Of a stretch of 64,000 nt of DNA, positions 24,501-36,730 are shown piece after piece (position 1 is the first letter of the stretch; every line of letters begins with the position of its first letter). The notes below the pieces were generated by a model that was given only the letters and a program-made list of their open reading frames with translations, did no database searches and had not been told where the DNA came from. Origin of the DNA: Mastigias papua (taxonomy: Eukaryota > Cnidaria > Scyphozoa > Rhizostomeae > Mastigiidae); assembly GCA_964019165.1 (NCBI GenBank), contig OZ025272.1, positions 11,395,031 to 11,459,030 on the forward strand, in the 5' to 3' direction. The translations under genes and the position numbers were made by a program.

Positions 24501-26000
24501 AGCCTTACTGTTGGGCCAAAAATGCCTCATTTTCATCGCATTTCAATCTATAATCAAAATCAATCAATGTCTAATTTGGTCATTTTTGAGCAAAATACCA
24601 AGGCTATAGCCTTACTTTTTGGCCAGAAATGGCTCATTTTCATCACATGTCAATCTATAATCGAAAGCAATCAATTTCAATTTTGGCCATTTTTGAGCAA
24701 ATTACCAAGGCTATAGCCTTACTGTTGGGCCAAAGATGACTAATTCTCATCACTTTTCAATCTGCAATCCAAATCAATTAGTTGTAATGTTGGTCCTTTA
24801 TGAGCAAACCACCAAGGCTATAGCCTAACTTTTCTGCCAAAAAAGCCTCATTTTCATCGCATTTCAATCTATAATCAAAATCAATCAATTTCTAATTTGG
24901 TCATTATTGAGCAAAGTAACAAGGCTATAGCCTTACGTTTTGGCCAAAAATGGCTCATTTTCATCACTTGTCAATCTACAATTCAAGTCAATCAGTTTCA
25001 ATGTTGATCATATTTGAGCAAATTACCAAGGCTATAGCCTTACTGTTGGGTCAAAAATGCCTCATTTTCATCGCATTTCAATCTATAATCAAAATCAATC
25101 AATTTCTAATTTCGTCATTTTTGAGCAAAATACCAAGGCTATAGCCTTACTTTTTGGCCAGAACTGGCTCATTTTCATCACATGTCCATTTATAATCAAA
25201 ATCAATCAATTTCAAATTTCGTCATATTTGGGCAAAATACCAAGGCTATAGCCTTACTGTTGGGCCAAAAATGCCTCATTCTCATCACTTGTCAATCTGC
25301 AATTCAAATCAATCAGTTTCAACTTTGGTCATTTTTGAGCAAAATACCAAGGCTATAGACTTACTTTTTGGCCAGAAATGGCTCATTGTCATCACATGTC
25401 AATCTATAATCAAAAGCAATCAATTTCAATTTTGGCCATTTTTGAGCAAATTACCAAGGCTGTAGCCTTACTGTTGGGCCAAAGATGACTAATTCTCATC
25501 ACTTTTCAATCTGCAATCCAAATCAATTAGTTCTAATGTTGGTCCTTTATGAGCAAACCACCAAGGCTATAGCCTAACTTTTCTGCCAAAAAAGCCTCAT
25601 TTTCATCGCATTTCAATCTATAATCAATATCAATCAATTTCTAATTTGGTCATTATTGAGCAAAGTAACAAGGCTATAGCCTTACGTTTTGGCCAAAAAT
25701 GGCTCATTTTCATCACTTGTCAATCTACAATTCAAGTCAATCAGTGTCAATGTTGATCATATTTGAGCAAATTACCAAGGCTATAGCCTTACTGTTGGGT
25801 CAAAAATGCCTCATTGTCATCGCATTTCAATCTATAATCAAAATCAATCAATTTCTAATTTCGTCATTTTTGAGCAAAATACCAAGGCTATAGCCTTACT
25901 TTTTGGCCAGAACTGGCTCATTTTCATCACATGTCCATCTATAATCAAAATCAATCAATTTCAAATTTCGTCATATTTGGGCAAAATACCAAGGCTATAG
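18527..26000 (+). repeat. Tandem duplication of a 3737-bp higher-order unit within the satellite
   Basis: Landmarks recur exactly 3737 bases apart: 18,546/22,283, 19,723/23,460, 20,678/24,415, 21,213/24,950, 21,534/25,271 and 21,962/25,699. Private variants are shared too, including the non-satellite insert at 20,088 and 23,825. By eye the copies (about 18,527-22,263 and 22,264-26,000) look identical, while neighbouring monomers within a copy differ clearly. The unit equals 34 monomers plus the ~95-bp insert. A smaller 749-bp period (seven monomers) is visible at 21,213/21,962 and 24,950/25,699. Upstream of about 18,380 the match falls off (a T/C change in AAAAT(T/C)AATCAA), which bounds the duplication. 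Confidence 0.9.
20088..20182 (+). other. Non-satellite insert with (TAA)n and a 25-bp near-palindrome
   Basis: Within one monomer the sequence departs into (TAA)n, then TATTTAAAGTGGG and a 25-base near-perfect dyad at 20,158-20,182 centred on GGGCCC (arms TTTTACAGT and ACTGTAAAA). The monomer then resumes at TTTCAATGTCC. The same insert recurs 3737 bases later at about 23,825-23,919. Confidence 0.85.
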
Positions 26001-29000
26001 ACTTACCTTTTGGCCAGAAATGGCTCATTTTCATCACATGTCAATCTATAATCAACAGCAATCAATTTCAATTTTGGCCATTTTTGAGCAAATTACCAAG
26101 GCTATAGCCTTACTGTTGGGCCAAAGATGACTCATTCTCATCACTTTTCAATCTGCAATCCAAATCAATTAGTTGTAATGTTGGTCCTTTATGAGCAAAC
26201 CACCAAGGCTATGGCCTAACCTTTCTGCCACAAAAGCCCCATTTTCGTCGCATTTCAATCTATAATCAAAATCAATCAATTTCTAATTTGGTCATTATTG
26301 AGCAAAGTAACAAGGCTATAGCCTTACGTTTTGGCCAAAAATGGCTCATTTTCATCACTTGTCAATCTACAATTCAAGTCAATCAGTTTCAATGTTGATC
26401 ATATTTGAGCAAATTACCAAGGCTATAGCCTTACTGTTGGGCCAAAAATGCCTCATTCTCATCACTTTTCAATCTGCAATCCAAATCAATTAGTTGTAAT
26501 GTTGGTCCTTTATGAGCAAACCACCAAGGCTATAGCCTTACTGTTGGGCCAAAAATGCCTCATTTTCATCACTTTTCAATCTGCAATCCAAATCAATTAG
26601 TTTTAATGTTGGTCCTTTATGAGCAAACCACCAAGGCTATAGCCTAACTTTTCTGCAAAAAAAGCCTCATTTTCATCGCATTTCAATCTATAATCAAAAT
26701 CAATCAATTTCTAATTTCGTCATTTTTGAGCAAAATACCAAGGCTATAGCCTTACTTTTTGGCCAGAACTGGCTCATTTTCATCACATGTCCATCTATAA
26801 TCAAAATCAATCAATTTCAAATTTCGTCATATTTGGGCAAAATACCAAGGCTATAGACTTACTTTTTGGCCAGAAATGGCTCATTTTCATCACATGTCAT
26901 TCTACAATCCAAATCAATCAGTGTCAATGTTGATAATTGTTGAGCAAATTACCAAGGCTATAGCCTTACTGTTGGGCCAGAAATGGCTCATTTTCATCAT
27001 GTTTTAGTCTGCAATCAAAATCAATCAGTTTCAAAGTTGGTCATTATTGAGCAAAGTAACAAGACTATAGCCTTACGTTTTGGCCAAAAATGGCTCATTT
27101 TCATCACTTGTGAATCTGCAACCAAACTCTATCAATTTCAAATTTGGTCATATTTGGGCAAAATACCAAGGCTATAGCCTTACGTTTTGGCCAAAAATCG
27201 CTCATTTTGATCATTTGTCAATCTGCAATCAAAGTCAATCAGGTTCAATGTTGGTCATTATTGAGCAAGGTAACAAGGCTATAGCCTTACGTTTTGGCTA
27301 AAATTGGCTCATTTTCATCAGTTTTCAATCTGTAATGAAAATCAATCAGTTTCAATGTTGGTCACTTTTCAGCAAAATACCAAGGCTATAGCCTTACTTT
27401 TTGGCCAAAATGCCTCATTGTCATCACATTTCAATCTATAATCAAAAATCAATCAATTTCCACTTTGGTCATTTTTGAGCAAAATACCTAGGCTATAGCC
27501 TTATTTTTTGACCAGAAATGACTCATTTTCATCACATTTCAATGTTCAATCAAAATCAATCAATTTCAAGTTACGTCATATTTGGGCAAAGTACCAAGGC
27601 TATAGCCTTACTTTTTGGCCAAAACTCGCTCATTTTGATCACGTTTCAATCTGTAATCAAAATCAATCAGCGTCAATGTTGGTCGTTGTTGAGCACAATA
27701 CCAAGGCTATAGCCTTATACTTTGCCCCAATATGTCCTCATATTCATCACTGTTTAATCTGCAATCAAACTCAAACAATGTCCATTTAGATCATTTTTCG
27801 GCAAAAATACTAAGGCTATAGCCTTACCTTTTGACCTACTGTGGATCATTTTCACCACTTTACAATCTGCACTCATAGTTAAACAACATCAATTTTGATC
27901 ATTGTTCGGCGAAAAATACCAAGGCTATAGCATTACTTCATGCTCAAAATTGGCTCATTTTCACCACTTTTCAATCTGCAATCAGTCTGAATCCATTTCA
28001 ATTTTTGTTATTTTTCAGCAAACTACCAAAGCTATAGCCTTACTTTTTGTCCAAAATTGGCTCATTGTCAGCACTTTTTAATTTGCAATCAAAGTCAAGC
28101 AATATCAATTTTCATCAAATTTCGAATAATACCATGGCTATAGCCTTACATTTTGCCCAAAATTGGCTCACTTTCATCACTTTTAAATCTGCAGTCATAG
28201 TCAAACAATGTTAATTTCGATCAATTTTCGGCGAAAGTACCAAGGCTATAGCCTTACGTTTTGCCCAAAATTTCCTCATTTTCATCACTTTTCAAACTGC
28301 AATCAAACTCAAACCATGTCAAATTCGATAACTTTTCGGCAAAAATACCAAGGCTATGGCCTTACCTTTTGCCTAAAATTGGCTCATTTTCATCAACTTT
28401 CAAACATCTCACTTTCAGTTTCTGCCGATCATCGGCAAATCACCAATGCTCTAGCCTTACTTTTTGCCCAAAATTGGCTCATTGTCAGAAGTTTTTAATG
28501 TGCAATCAGCTATAAGCAATATCAATTTCGATCAATTTTCGCAAAATACCAAGTCTATAGACTTACTTTTTGCCCAAAATTTGGCCATTTTCATCATTTT
28601 TCAATCTGCAATCATAGTCAAGCAATGTCAATTTCGATCATTTTTCTGCAATATAGCAGGGCTATAGCCTTACGTTTTCCCAAAATTGGCTCATTTTCAT
28701 CACTTTCCAATCTACAATCAATATGAATCCATGTCATTTTTTGTTACTTTTCAGCAAAATTCCAAGGCTATAGCCTTACTGTCTGCCCAACATTGGCTCA
28801 TTGTCAGCACTTTTTAATCTGCAATCAAAGTACAGCAATATCAATTTCGATCAATTGTTGCAAAATACCAAGGCTATAGCCTTACTTTTTGCTCACAATT
28901 GGCTCATTTTCACCACTATTCAATCTGCAATCAAAGTCAATCCATTTCAATTTCTTTTACTTCTCAGCAAACTACCAAGGCTATAGCCTTACTTTTTGCC

Positions 29001-29840
29001 CAACATTAGCTCATTTTCAGCAATTTTTAATCTGCAATCAAAATCAATCAATTTCAATTTTGGTCATTTTTCGGCAAAATACCAAGGCTATAGCCTTACT
29101 TTTTGGCCAAAAGTCGCTCATTTTCATCACTTTTCAATCTACAATCAAAATCAATCAATTTCAATTTGTATCATTTTTCAGCAAAATACTAATTCTATAG
29201 CCTAACGTTTTGGCCAAAATTGGCTCATTTTTATACCTTTTCAATCTGGAATCAAAATCATTGAAGTTCAAAGTAGATCATTTTTCAGCAAAGTACAAAT
29301 GCTATAGCCTTACTTTTTGGTTACAATTGGATCATTTTCATCATTTCTCAATCTGCGATCAAAGTGAATGAATATCAAGTTTGGTTATTTTGACCAAAAT
29401 GCCAAGGCTATAGCTTTACGTATTTCAAATTTGGTCATTTTTGAGCAAAAGTATCTCATTGGAGGGACTGTTCAGTCTGTAATCAACATGAATTACTTTC
29501 AATTTTAGTGATTTTTCAACAACATTCCAAGACTATAGCCCTACGTTTAGGCCAACAATATCTCATTTCAAGCACCTTTCAATCTTCAATCATACTAAAT
29601 CAATTTCAATTCCGGTTACTTTTTTGCAAGATACCAAGACTATAGCCTTACTTTTTGCCCAACATCCCATTTGAAGGACATGTCAAATGAATTTAAATTT
29701 TTGTCACTATGAGGCTAAATGCGATTACTATACCCTTACTTTTCGATCAAAAATAGCTCATCTTCATCACTCTGCAATCTTCAGTCAGAGTAAATCAATT
29801 TCAAGTTGATCATTGTTTGGCAAAATACCAAGACTATAGC

Positions 29841-31909
29841 AAATGACAACTTCATGATTGTTTTTACCAAACTGTTTAACAAATTGTTACAATCTGGAAC
29901 ATTTCCTGAGGAATGGTCTATAGGTATAATTGTAGTACTTTTTAAAGGGGGGGTGATGAAGCAGATCTGAATAATTACAGGGGTATTACACTACTGAGTA
30001 TATTTGGGAAGTTTTTCTTAGGTGTTTTGCTTGAGAGATTGAACAACGTCATTTCTAATTTTGAAATACTTGAACAAAATCAGATAGGTTTTAGAAAAGT
30101 ATATCAGACATCTGATCACATTTTCACTTTTCGAGCTATTATTGAAAATTATTTCAGAAACAATAAAGGACCCCTGTATGTATGTTTTGTAGATTTCAAA
30201 AAAGCCTTCGATTCTGTGGACCACAAGCTGCTGTTACAGCAGCTTGTTACATACGGAATAAAGGGTAACTTTCTAAATGTCATCACCTCACTCTATGATA
30301 AAGTTAAATCGTGTGTGAGGGGTAATGATAGTTTTACTGAAATTTTCCCTTGTAACAGAGGAGTTCGGCAAAGGTGCCTTCTTAGCCCAGTCCTTTTTGC
30401 ATTATATTTGAATGATTTAAATCGTCACATTACGGCATCTTCTCAGGGGGTATTAGTGGATGATATAGCTATTCACTCACTTTTATATGCCGATGATCTT
30501 GTTTTGTTAGGAAAGAATAGAAAAGACCTCCAGTCACAACTGGATGCATTAGATAATTTTTCTAAATCTCTTAAAATGGAAGTTAATATGGACAAAACTA
30601 AAGTCATGTTGATCCAAAAGCAGAAATCCCGTGTAAAATCTAAGAAAAATAAACCTTGGAAGATAGGGGATCATGAAGTTAAAGAATGTATTTCTTACAA
30701 ATATTTAGGTGTTACGTTGAAATCAACGGGGTCTTTTTCAGAACATATTGATAAAATAAAGGAGAAAGCTCATAAGTCCTATTTTTGTCTTATTTCTAAA
30801 AGTAAGGAATGGGGTGGTTTCCAGCCTCGTCTTTTTCTTTATTCATTTGACCATACAATTGCTCCTATATTGAATTATTCACCAGAGATATGGGGTTTTG
30901 AAGTTTGGCCAAAATTAGAAACACTTCATCTTAAAGCTTGTAAATATGCCTTGGGGGTTCGCTCAAGTGCGACTACGGATGCCGCCTATGCTGAATTAGG
31001 GAGAGTAAGTCTCCAATGTCAAAGACATATTAACATTTTAAATTTTTTCGCTAGGTTGTCCTCTTTAGATTTAACGCGCTACGCTAGAAAAGCTTTCTCA
31101 ATGCTTACAAAGGGTGCAGATCATGGTCATTATAACTGGGTATCTCATGCCCGTGATCTCAGGGTACGCTATGAAATACTGTAATCGGATACTCGTTCGA
31201 ACATCAAACTTAAGGTCATTAATCATTTGTCAGGAGTGCTACATAGATTAAATGATCATATAACGGAAAACAGAAAATTAAATTTATACGCATCATTTAA
31301 AACAAATTACAAATTTGAGCCCTACCTGGATTACATAACAAATTTCACAGTTAGAAGCACATTGGCAAAACTCAGACTCAGTGCTCATAACCTTTAACTT
31401 GAGACTGGAAGATTCAGTAAAAACAAAACACTAAGAGATGAAAGGTTTTGTCCTTACTGTAAAACCCTGAATATTTTTGAAGTTGAAAATGAAGTTCATT
31501 TTCTCTTATCTTGTTCTCTTTTTAATGAAGAGCGACAACAATTCTTAGAAGAAATATACAGAAATTTTCCAAATACTGCCACATTGAATGAGCTAAACTT
31601 ATTCACTTGGCTAATGACTCAAGAGGATATTCTTACAACAAAACTCCTTGGAAAATTCTGTAAAACATCCTTTGACCTAAGATCAAAATTTATAAGCAAT
31701 TCCCATAAAATTATCGATTAAACATTTAATAGTTCTCCTTTCATTATGTTCTAGTTGAAAACTTTCTTTATTAGCTTTATTAAATATGCGTGTACAATCG
31801 CGTTAACTAATTAGTTTTTGTTATTTTACATACCCTTAATTTAGTATATAGCTGTAATATTGTAAGCAGTTAAGGGCCATCTCGGCCTGCATACTTGTAT
31901 TACAAAAAA
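29841..31909 (+). mobile_element. Non-LTR retrotransposon inserted in the satellite, 5'-truncated, poly(A) tail
   Basis: Reverse transcriptase fragments run from about 29,850 (FTKLFNKLLQSGTFPEEW) through a frame break at a G run near 29,946. A 385-codon ORF at 30,027-31,184 follows, with FVDFKKAFDSVDHKLLLQQL, GVRQRCLLSPVLFALYLNDL and catalytic YADDLVLLG. After the stop at 31,184 the frame continues to about 31,720 with one more stop near 31,397 and a zinc-binding C-terminus (FCPYC...EVHFLLSC). A short A-rich tail ends at 31,909. ATAGC flanks the element on both sides (satellite ...GACTATAGC before, ATAGCCTTAC after), a possible 5-bp target duplication. The endonuclease region is missing. Two stops and a frameshift make this a dead copy. 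Clade not assigned. Confidence 0.85.
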
Positions 31910-32165
31910 AAATAGCCTTACTTTTAGGCCAAGAATATCTAATTTGAAGCACGTTTCAATCTTCACTCAAACTAACAGAATTTCAATGTTGATCATCTTT
32001 TTGGCACAATATCGAGACTATAGCCTTACTTTTTGGTCAATAATATTCAATTTGAAGCACCCGTCAATCTTCAATCAAACGGAATCAAGTTCAATTCTGG
32101 TCACTTTTGGGCAAAATACCAAGACTATAGCCTTACTTTTTCCCCAACAATATCTCACTGATTTT
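31910..32165 (+). repeat. Satellite monomers right of the LINE, main orientation
   Basis: About two and a half diverged monomers continue the array after the LINE, with ACTATAGCCTTACTTTTTGG phrases. They belong with the monomers left of 29,840 and show the LINE split a continuous array. Confidence 0.85.
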
Positions 32166-32380
32166 GTATTGAAATTAAGAGGTAGTAGAAATCAACCAAT
32201 TTTGGCCAAAAATATAAGGCTATAACCTTTGCATTTCAGGGCAAAATGACCCAAGGGAAGTGTATTGATTTTGATTGCAAGTTAAAAAGTGGCACGAATC
32301 AGCCTAGTTTGGCCAGAAAGCAAGATTATAATCTTTGACGTTTGTAGAATAAGGAGCAGAGCTGAAGTTGACAATTGCTG
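32166..32380 (-). repeat. Diverged satellite monomers, inverted orientation (right flank)
   Basis: Near 32,165 orientation flips: CAATTTTGGCCAAAAATATA, AAGGCTATAACCTTTGC, TTGATTTTGATTGCAAGTT and AAAAAGTGGCACGAATC read as the reverse complement of the main monomer. This mirrors the left flank at 15,070-15,750. Confidence 0.75.
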
Positions 32381-34385
32381 GTCTGGCATAAGGCAAGTAT
32401 GAACATAGTATGAAGTTCGTAAGAAAACAATACTAACCTGCGGCGCGCAACTAGGATTTTTCAAAGGGCAGGGGTCTAGTCTGCATAAAAAGCCACACCA
32501 AAAACTCCTTCAAGAGAATGCAGCTTGGAATGATGTTCTTCAGATATGGGATAAATCGTAGCCAAGAGGGATTTCAGGGGCACACTTACTTCATTTGTGG
32601 CGATTACCAGTCTGCTAAGTGGCCTAGGGGGAGTTGCAGGAAGGCTCAATGCTTCCTTTAGTAATATAGGGGGGGTTCATCATGGCTGGGTCCGATGCGC
32701 CAGAAAAGCTTTTAATTTTCACCCCTCTAGACCGGCCCAGAAAAAGACATCTATCAGACTAATATTTTGCTGACTATCATAGTGGATCTACGACAAATTT
32801 ACAATGAAAAGCAAAATGGGAGTAAAAATTTTCTTGAAAAATGTTCCGGTTGAAGTGTCCGTCCTTCAATGGCATCATGCCTGATGCCTGATGGATGAAA
32901 AACAAAGCATCTTTGATTAAAAATCCTGCCCGTAGGCAGTTATGGGGCAAAACGGGCATAGCAGAACCCTAATAATTTCTGAGGATTGTAGTTCTAGATC
33001 TCAGTAAATAGCTGTTTTATCTCATAACGTGGGACAATGCTTCCCCCCGCCCCCCCCCATTTAGCTACCTACAGACCTGTAAAGCATCAATGACTTTTCC
33101 ACGAGGAGTAAATCAACAAAATAGAAGAAGAAATTAAGCTCCAAGCTCTCGCCGCTTAGACTTCTATGAAGTAAAAGATAATGCTAGGTTTCATTTCTTC
33201 CATTAGAATTTTCCTTTCATATGAGAATTAAGTAAAGTTGCAAACTATGGATTTTTTCACCAAGGAACGTTGGGGAAAATCAATTCTTCCCAATGCAGAA
33301 ATATCATGAAAAGTAGGCGATTGTGAGCGAGGAAGAGTTGCAGAGACAGGAGATTCAATGCTGCCATCGTGAGTGCTGTCTACATGCTGCGATGAAGTCG
33401 TAATTTTCTTGCAACTGAGACCAGTCTGATGAATGGGAAGATGGCGCAAAACATGTTAGAATACATCACTTATGTAGGGGCACAGAGTCAAAGTTCAAAA
33501 TTCTAGAACGGTCACCTCTCTGGTCCTTCTTGGCTACAGGTCTGAATTAGAAACAGAAGAAATTTCCAAATTTTACTACTTGGAAATCTAAGGGTCATTA
33601 AATAATAAGATGTATTCAGCAAAATGCAAAAAATAGTTCTAAAAAATTCAGGAAAAGAGCACTTTTGTACTTTTGACAGAAAATGGCAGAGTTCTGGACC
33701 TCCAGGACCTCCCATGGTTGGGCGCCTGACCTGCTGTCTGTCTTCTTCGTCAGTCAGTCCTAGAGAATTAAACAATTGCGCATCCCTTCATTGCTTTTCT
33801 TCCGTCCAAGATATACTAGTGTAGGTTTAGTAATGCAATTTTACAGTGATTTGTAGTGTTAAAAAATGACATGGGTCTGTGAAAGCTTAATTAAGGGCTA
33901 CATTCAAGTCTGTGTGGGGCACTGAAACGAAAGCTCATTGGGACCCCTGAAAATAGAAGTTGAACCATCTTTTAAGTGATAAATTCTTGGTATCCTGTTG
34001 GTAAGATGTTTTATAGTTACAAGGTTCAGTCAGAACCGAACATCGTTATGTGACTCAGCAGTTGGATTGTGAAAAAATCAAAAGTAAATAATTTTACTCA
34101 CTTATCTCCAGAAAGAAATTACTTCAAACAAATAACTGATATCGACAGTACTTCATAAGACTTTCAAAATTTTTAGCACTAGGAATGTTAGGACCAAGTA
34201 GGTCCATTGGTAAATGTTGGCTTGTTATCACGCAAATATATTTTGCCATTAAATTCTAGTGGATTACTGCCAGGAGACATCGAATGCCATAGATGATGCG
34301 GCCATGCAAAAATCTCTCTGATGCAGGAATAAGAAGAGACATGTGAAAGCAAGCGGAAAAGCTAAAGGCAATGTAGAAATAAAGT
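32381..34385. other. Intergenic region
   Basis: No supported gene. It contains a C-rich run near 33,043-33,058. Opposite-strand ORFs at 33,512-33,824 include a short GPPGPP string on the plus strand but no collagen-like repeat or other family feature. Confidence 0.4.
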
Positions 34386-34745
34386 GGTTTAGGATTACCT
34401 AAATCAAACAGCCATTTATTCTCTTCATCTTCAATTCATCTAAATCAAACATCGATTTATTCTCTTCTCTTTCATCTTACCTAAACCAAATGTTCACTTC
34501 AATTCTTCTCTTCAATTCATCTAAACCAAACAGCAATCCTTCTCTTCTCCTTCATCTTATCTAAATCAAACATTTACTTCTTTTCCCCTATTAGAAATTC
34601 ATGCAAATCAAAGACCACTTCATTCTCTTCTTCATCAACTCACCACAATCAAACATTCACTTAGTATCCTATCTTTTACTTCATCAAAGCCAAAAGATCT
34701 CTTATTTTCCTGTAATCCAGCTCATCAAAATCAAACAGCAGTTTA
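34386..34745 (+). repeat. Degenerate minisatellite, period about 45-55 bp
   Basis: About seven or eight imperfect repeats built from CATCTAAATCAAACA, then a CATTTATTCT-like segment and TCTTCTTCATC. Unit length varies. It is pyrimidine-rich on the plus strand and no ORF of interest is kept. Confidence 0.75.
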
Positions 34746-36520
34746 TTTTCTGTTTGCGACAGGAAGCTGGAAGTTTCGATAGATGAATGAGTCAGCATAA
34801 AGAATCTCTAAAATATTTTCAACAGGCCTAAATGCAATGCATCTGAATAACAGATATGATGCAATGGAAAGAATAGCATTACAAGATCGCACTGACCTCA
34901 TTTCCATGATAGCCCCTTTCGTGGTGTCAATATAACCTACAAAATATAGAGAAACAAAGCAAAGTAGAGATTGTGGTGTTATTTTTTCGCCAAAGAGGAC
35001 ACAGTGTAACCTTTAAGCAACACTGAGAGCAAGACACACTGAGAGCAAAACACTGTTCCACATGCGTTCTGCAACTTTCAAGACTTAATGCAAATTCACT
35101 GAAACAGTTTACCTTGGGAAAAATCCGTTTCCATGCAGTCTTCATCTTTTATAGTACTTAGCGCTCTTTGATGAAATCTGTTGCTTGACAAGGTTCCATT
35201 TCTTTGTGTTCGCGATGGAAGTATACAAGTAACTAGAATCTCTTTTCATTGACGATATTTGTTTTTACTTCCTATCCTTAACCAAATACAAAATGTATGA
35301 AATGAAAATTAAGAGAGTAGTTCTAACCTCTGGCTTGAACAACTGTGCAAACAAGAGCAGAATGTATTGCTTTTTAACTTCCAAAGATGCAATGAATCTC
35401 ATTCATGTAGAGAAATCACATACTTCTAGCACACCGCAATGCGGTTGAGCAGAGATGTCGCAAAATCGAATAGGTTTATTCAATAAATGGATTCTGTTGG
35501 CACATCTAGAGAATTAAAGACTTTTCTTACCAAGCAATCAAATCAAATCAATAAAGGCAAATCATAAGGTTTTGCAGAACTCATTTTAAATTAAACCAAA
35601 GAATCCATAAATGCCTTGTTTTACTTATTCAAAATTGTAGACCGAGTTTGGTGCAAGTCATATAGCAAACAAGTACATCAAACACATAATCCAATATCCC
35701 GAACCTGGTTTTGGACTTAGCACTTATCAGTGATTTCTGGTTAAACTTTTTTCAAACTGAGTGATTGAACCATTGTCTGAAGCAGAAACGAAGCCATCTC
35801 TGAAAATGTGGGGAACGTAGTAAATAAGAATGATGGGTGCCTGGGGGCTTAGCCCCCAGGTAAATGTTAGGAAAACTCACTTCATGAAATCATATGAAAG
35901 ATTCCTCTTTGTTAATGCTAAGAAGCAAGAAAGAGATGCATTCTTTAGTGAAAATGCTTGCGTTAAGAAATCCAGTTGTTGTGGCTTTTATTGTGGTCTA
36001 ACCACTTGCGTCGTCTAATTTATGCTGTGGGTTATGCAGGTAGTTAACACTCAGAGAAAAAACAATCTTTTCAAAATATGTGCAAGATATGCTTGGAAAC
36101 AATACTACTGCAAAAAGTGTTGAAGCAAGAAGAACTTGAGAGTTAACAGGGTTTTCACATAAAAGATTCACACATATGTATTGTGTAGTGGAGGAAAACC
36201 TATTGTGTGCTAGTAAGAAAGTCGAGAGAGTTGGTAGAATGAAAAGATTAGCAAAAGGAGATTGAAAACATTAGGACATGAGAACAGCAGCAACAATCTG
36301 AAAACTACAGCATCTCCCTTCTTTAGGAAAGTGAGCCCATTGTCCATCAAAAGAAACAGTGTAAATCAAGTATAGATAAGCGCTCATGTTGTGTTCTATA
36401 ATGTTCTCTTACAGGTTCTTTATTTCCTTGAACTCTACCGTTGACTGCGTTGTAAAATTGTGCCCTTCTGTGTCAAAACTTCACACGATCTCGGTTGGTC
36501 ACATTTTTAGTATAGTACCT
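34746..36520. other. Intergenic region with a perfect 21-base hairpin
   Basis: No supported gene. At 35,840-35,860 there is a perfect hairpin with 10-base arms (CCTGGGGGCT and its complement) around one base, GC-rich against AT-rich surroundings. A minus-strand ORF at 34,927-35,145 is Cys-rich but lacks supporting structure. Confidence 0.45.
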
Positions 36521-36730
36521 TTGAGGCGAGTGGCCAAGTGGTTAGAGCGCTTGACTGCTGTGCGAAACATCGATGGTTCGAGCCGAACCCTCGGATCATA
36601 GTTGAGATGCTCGCTCACTGTCTACCCAGCAGCAAATAGATACCTGATGGCAACACTGAGGGAGTTAAAGGCGGCGAGGAAAGGAACTGGCCACCCTCAC
36701 CATACATGCTCTCCACAGCTAAATTTATGC
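36521..36730 (+). mobile_element. tRNA-derived SINE, copy 1
   Basis: The head resembles a tRNA: an A-box-like TGGCCAAGTGG near 36,531 and a B-box GGTTCGAGCC near 36,575, with about 40 bases between. It cannot fold as a full tRNA with a normal acceptor stem. The body (TAGTTGAGATGCTCGCTCAC, CAGCAGCAAATAGATACCTG, ATGGCAACACTGAGG, AGGAAAGGAACTGGC) recurs inverted at 40,466-40,645. The two internal RNA polymerase III promoter boxes and the dispersed copy support a SINE. The tail boundary is uncertain. Confidence 0.8.

Larger units (their letters stand above)
15760..29840 (+). repeat. 107-bp tandem satellite array, about 130 monomers
   Basis: Head-to-tail monomers of 107 bp; many repeated ORF starts are spaced exactly 107 bases (for example 21,213 and 21,320) or multiples of it. 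Each monomer runs: CTCATTTTCATCAC, CAATCTGCAATCAAAATC or a CTATAATC variant, CAATCAATTTCAATTT, GGTCATTTTTGAGCAAAAT, ACCAAGGCTATAGCCTTACT, TTTTGGCCAAAAATGG. Two dyads stand out: the perfect palindrome AAGGCTATAGCCTT, present in most monomers, and TTTTTGGCCAAAAA, perfect in a subset. Several monomer subtypes alternate (CATCACTTTTCAATCTGC, CATCACATGTCAATCTAT, CATCGCATTTCAATCTAT), giving higher-order structure. Monomers are homogeneous in about 17,500-27,000 and increasingly diverged toward both edges, as unequal crossing-over predicts. Repeated 64-residue ORFs beginning MAHFHH or MPHFHR arise because the unit is not a multiple of three and are not genes. Confidence 0.95.

Noticed and set aside
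16252..29205. Dozens of ORFs of 60-114 residues beginning MAHFHH, MPHFHR or MPHSHH
   Set aside because: They are translations of the 107-bp satellite; the unit is not a multiple of three and each ORF ends after about two monomers. No promoter, splice or codon signal.
15760..29840. Regular repeat with palindromes resembling a CRISPR array
   Set aside because: Whole 107-bp units repeat without unique spacers, no cas genes exist, and the DNA is eukaryotic.
33624..33824. Collagen-like GPPGPP in a short ORF
   Set aside because: Only two triplets, no Gly-X-Y continuation and no exon signals.
36521..36600. A functional tRNA gene
   Set aside because: A and B boxes are present but the acceptor and anticodon arms do not pair properly, and the body recurs at 40,466-40,645, so it is a SINE.
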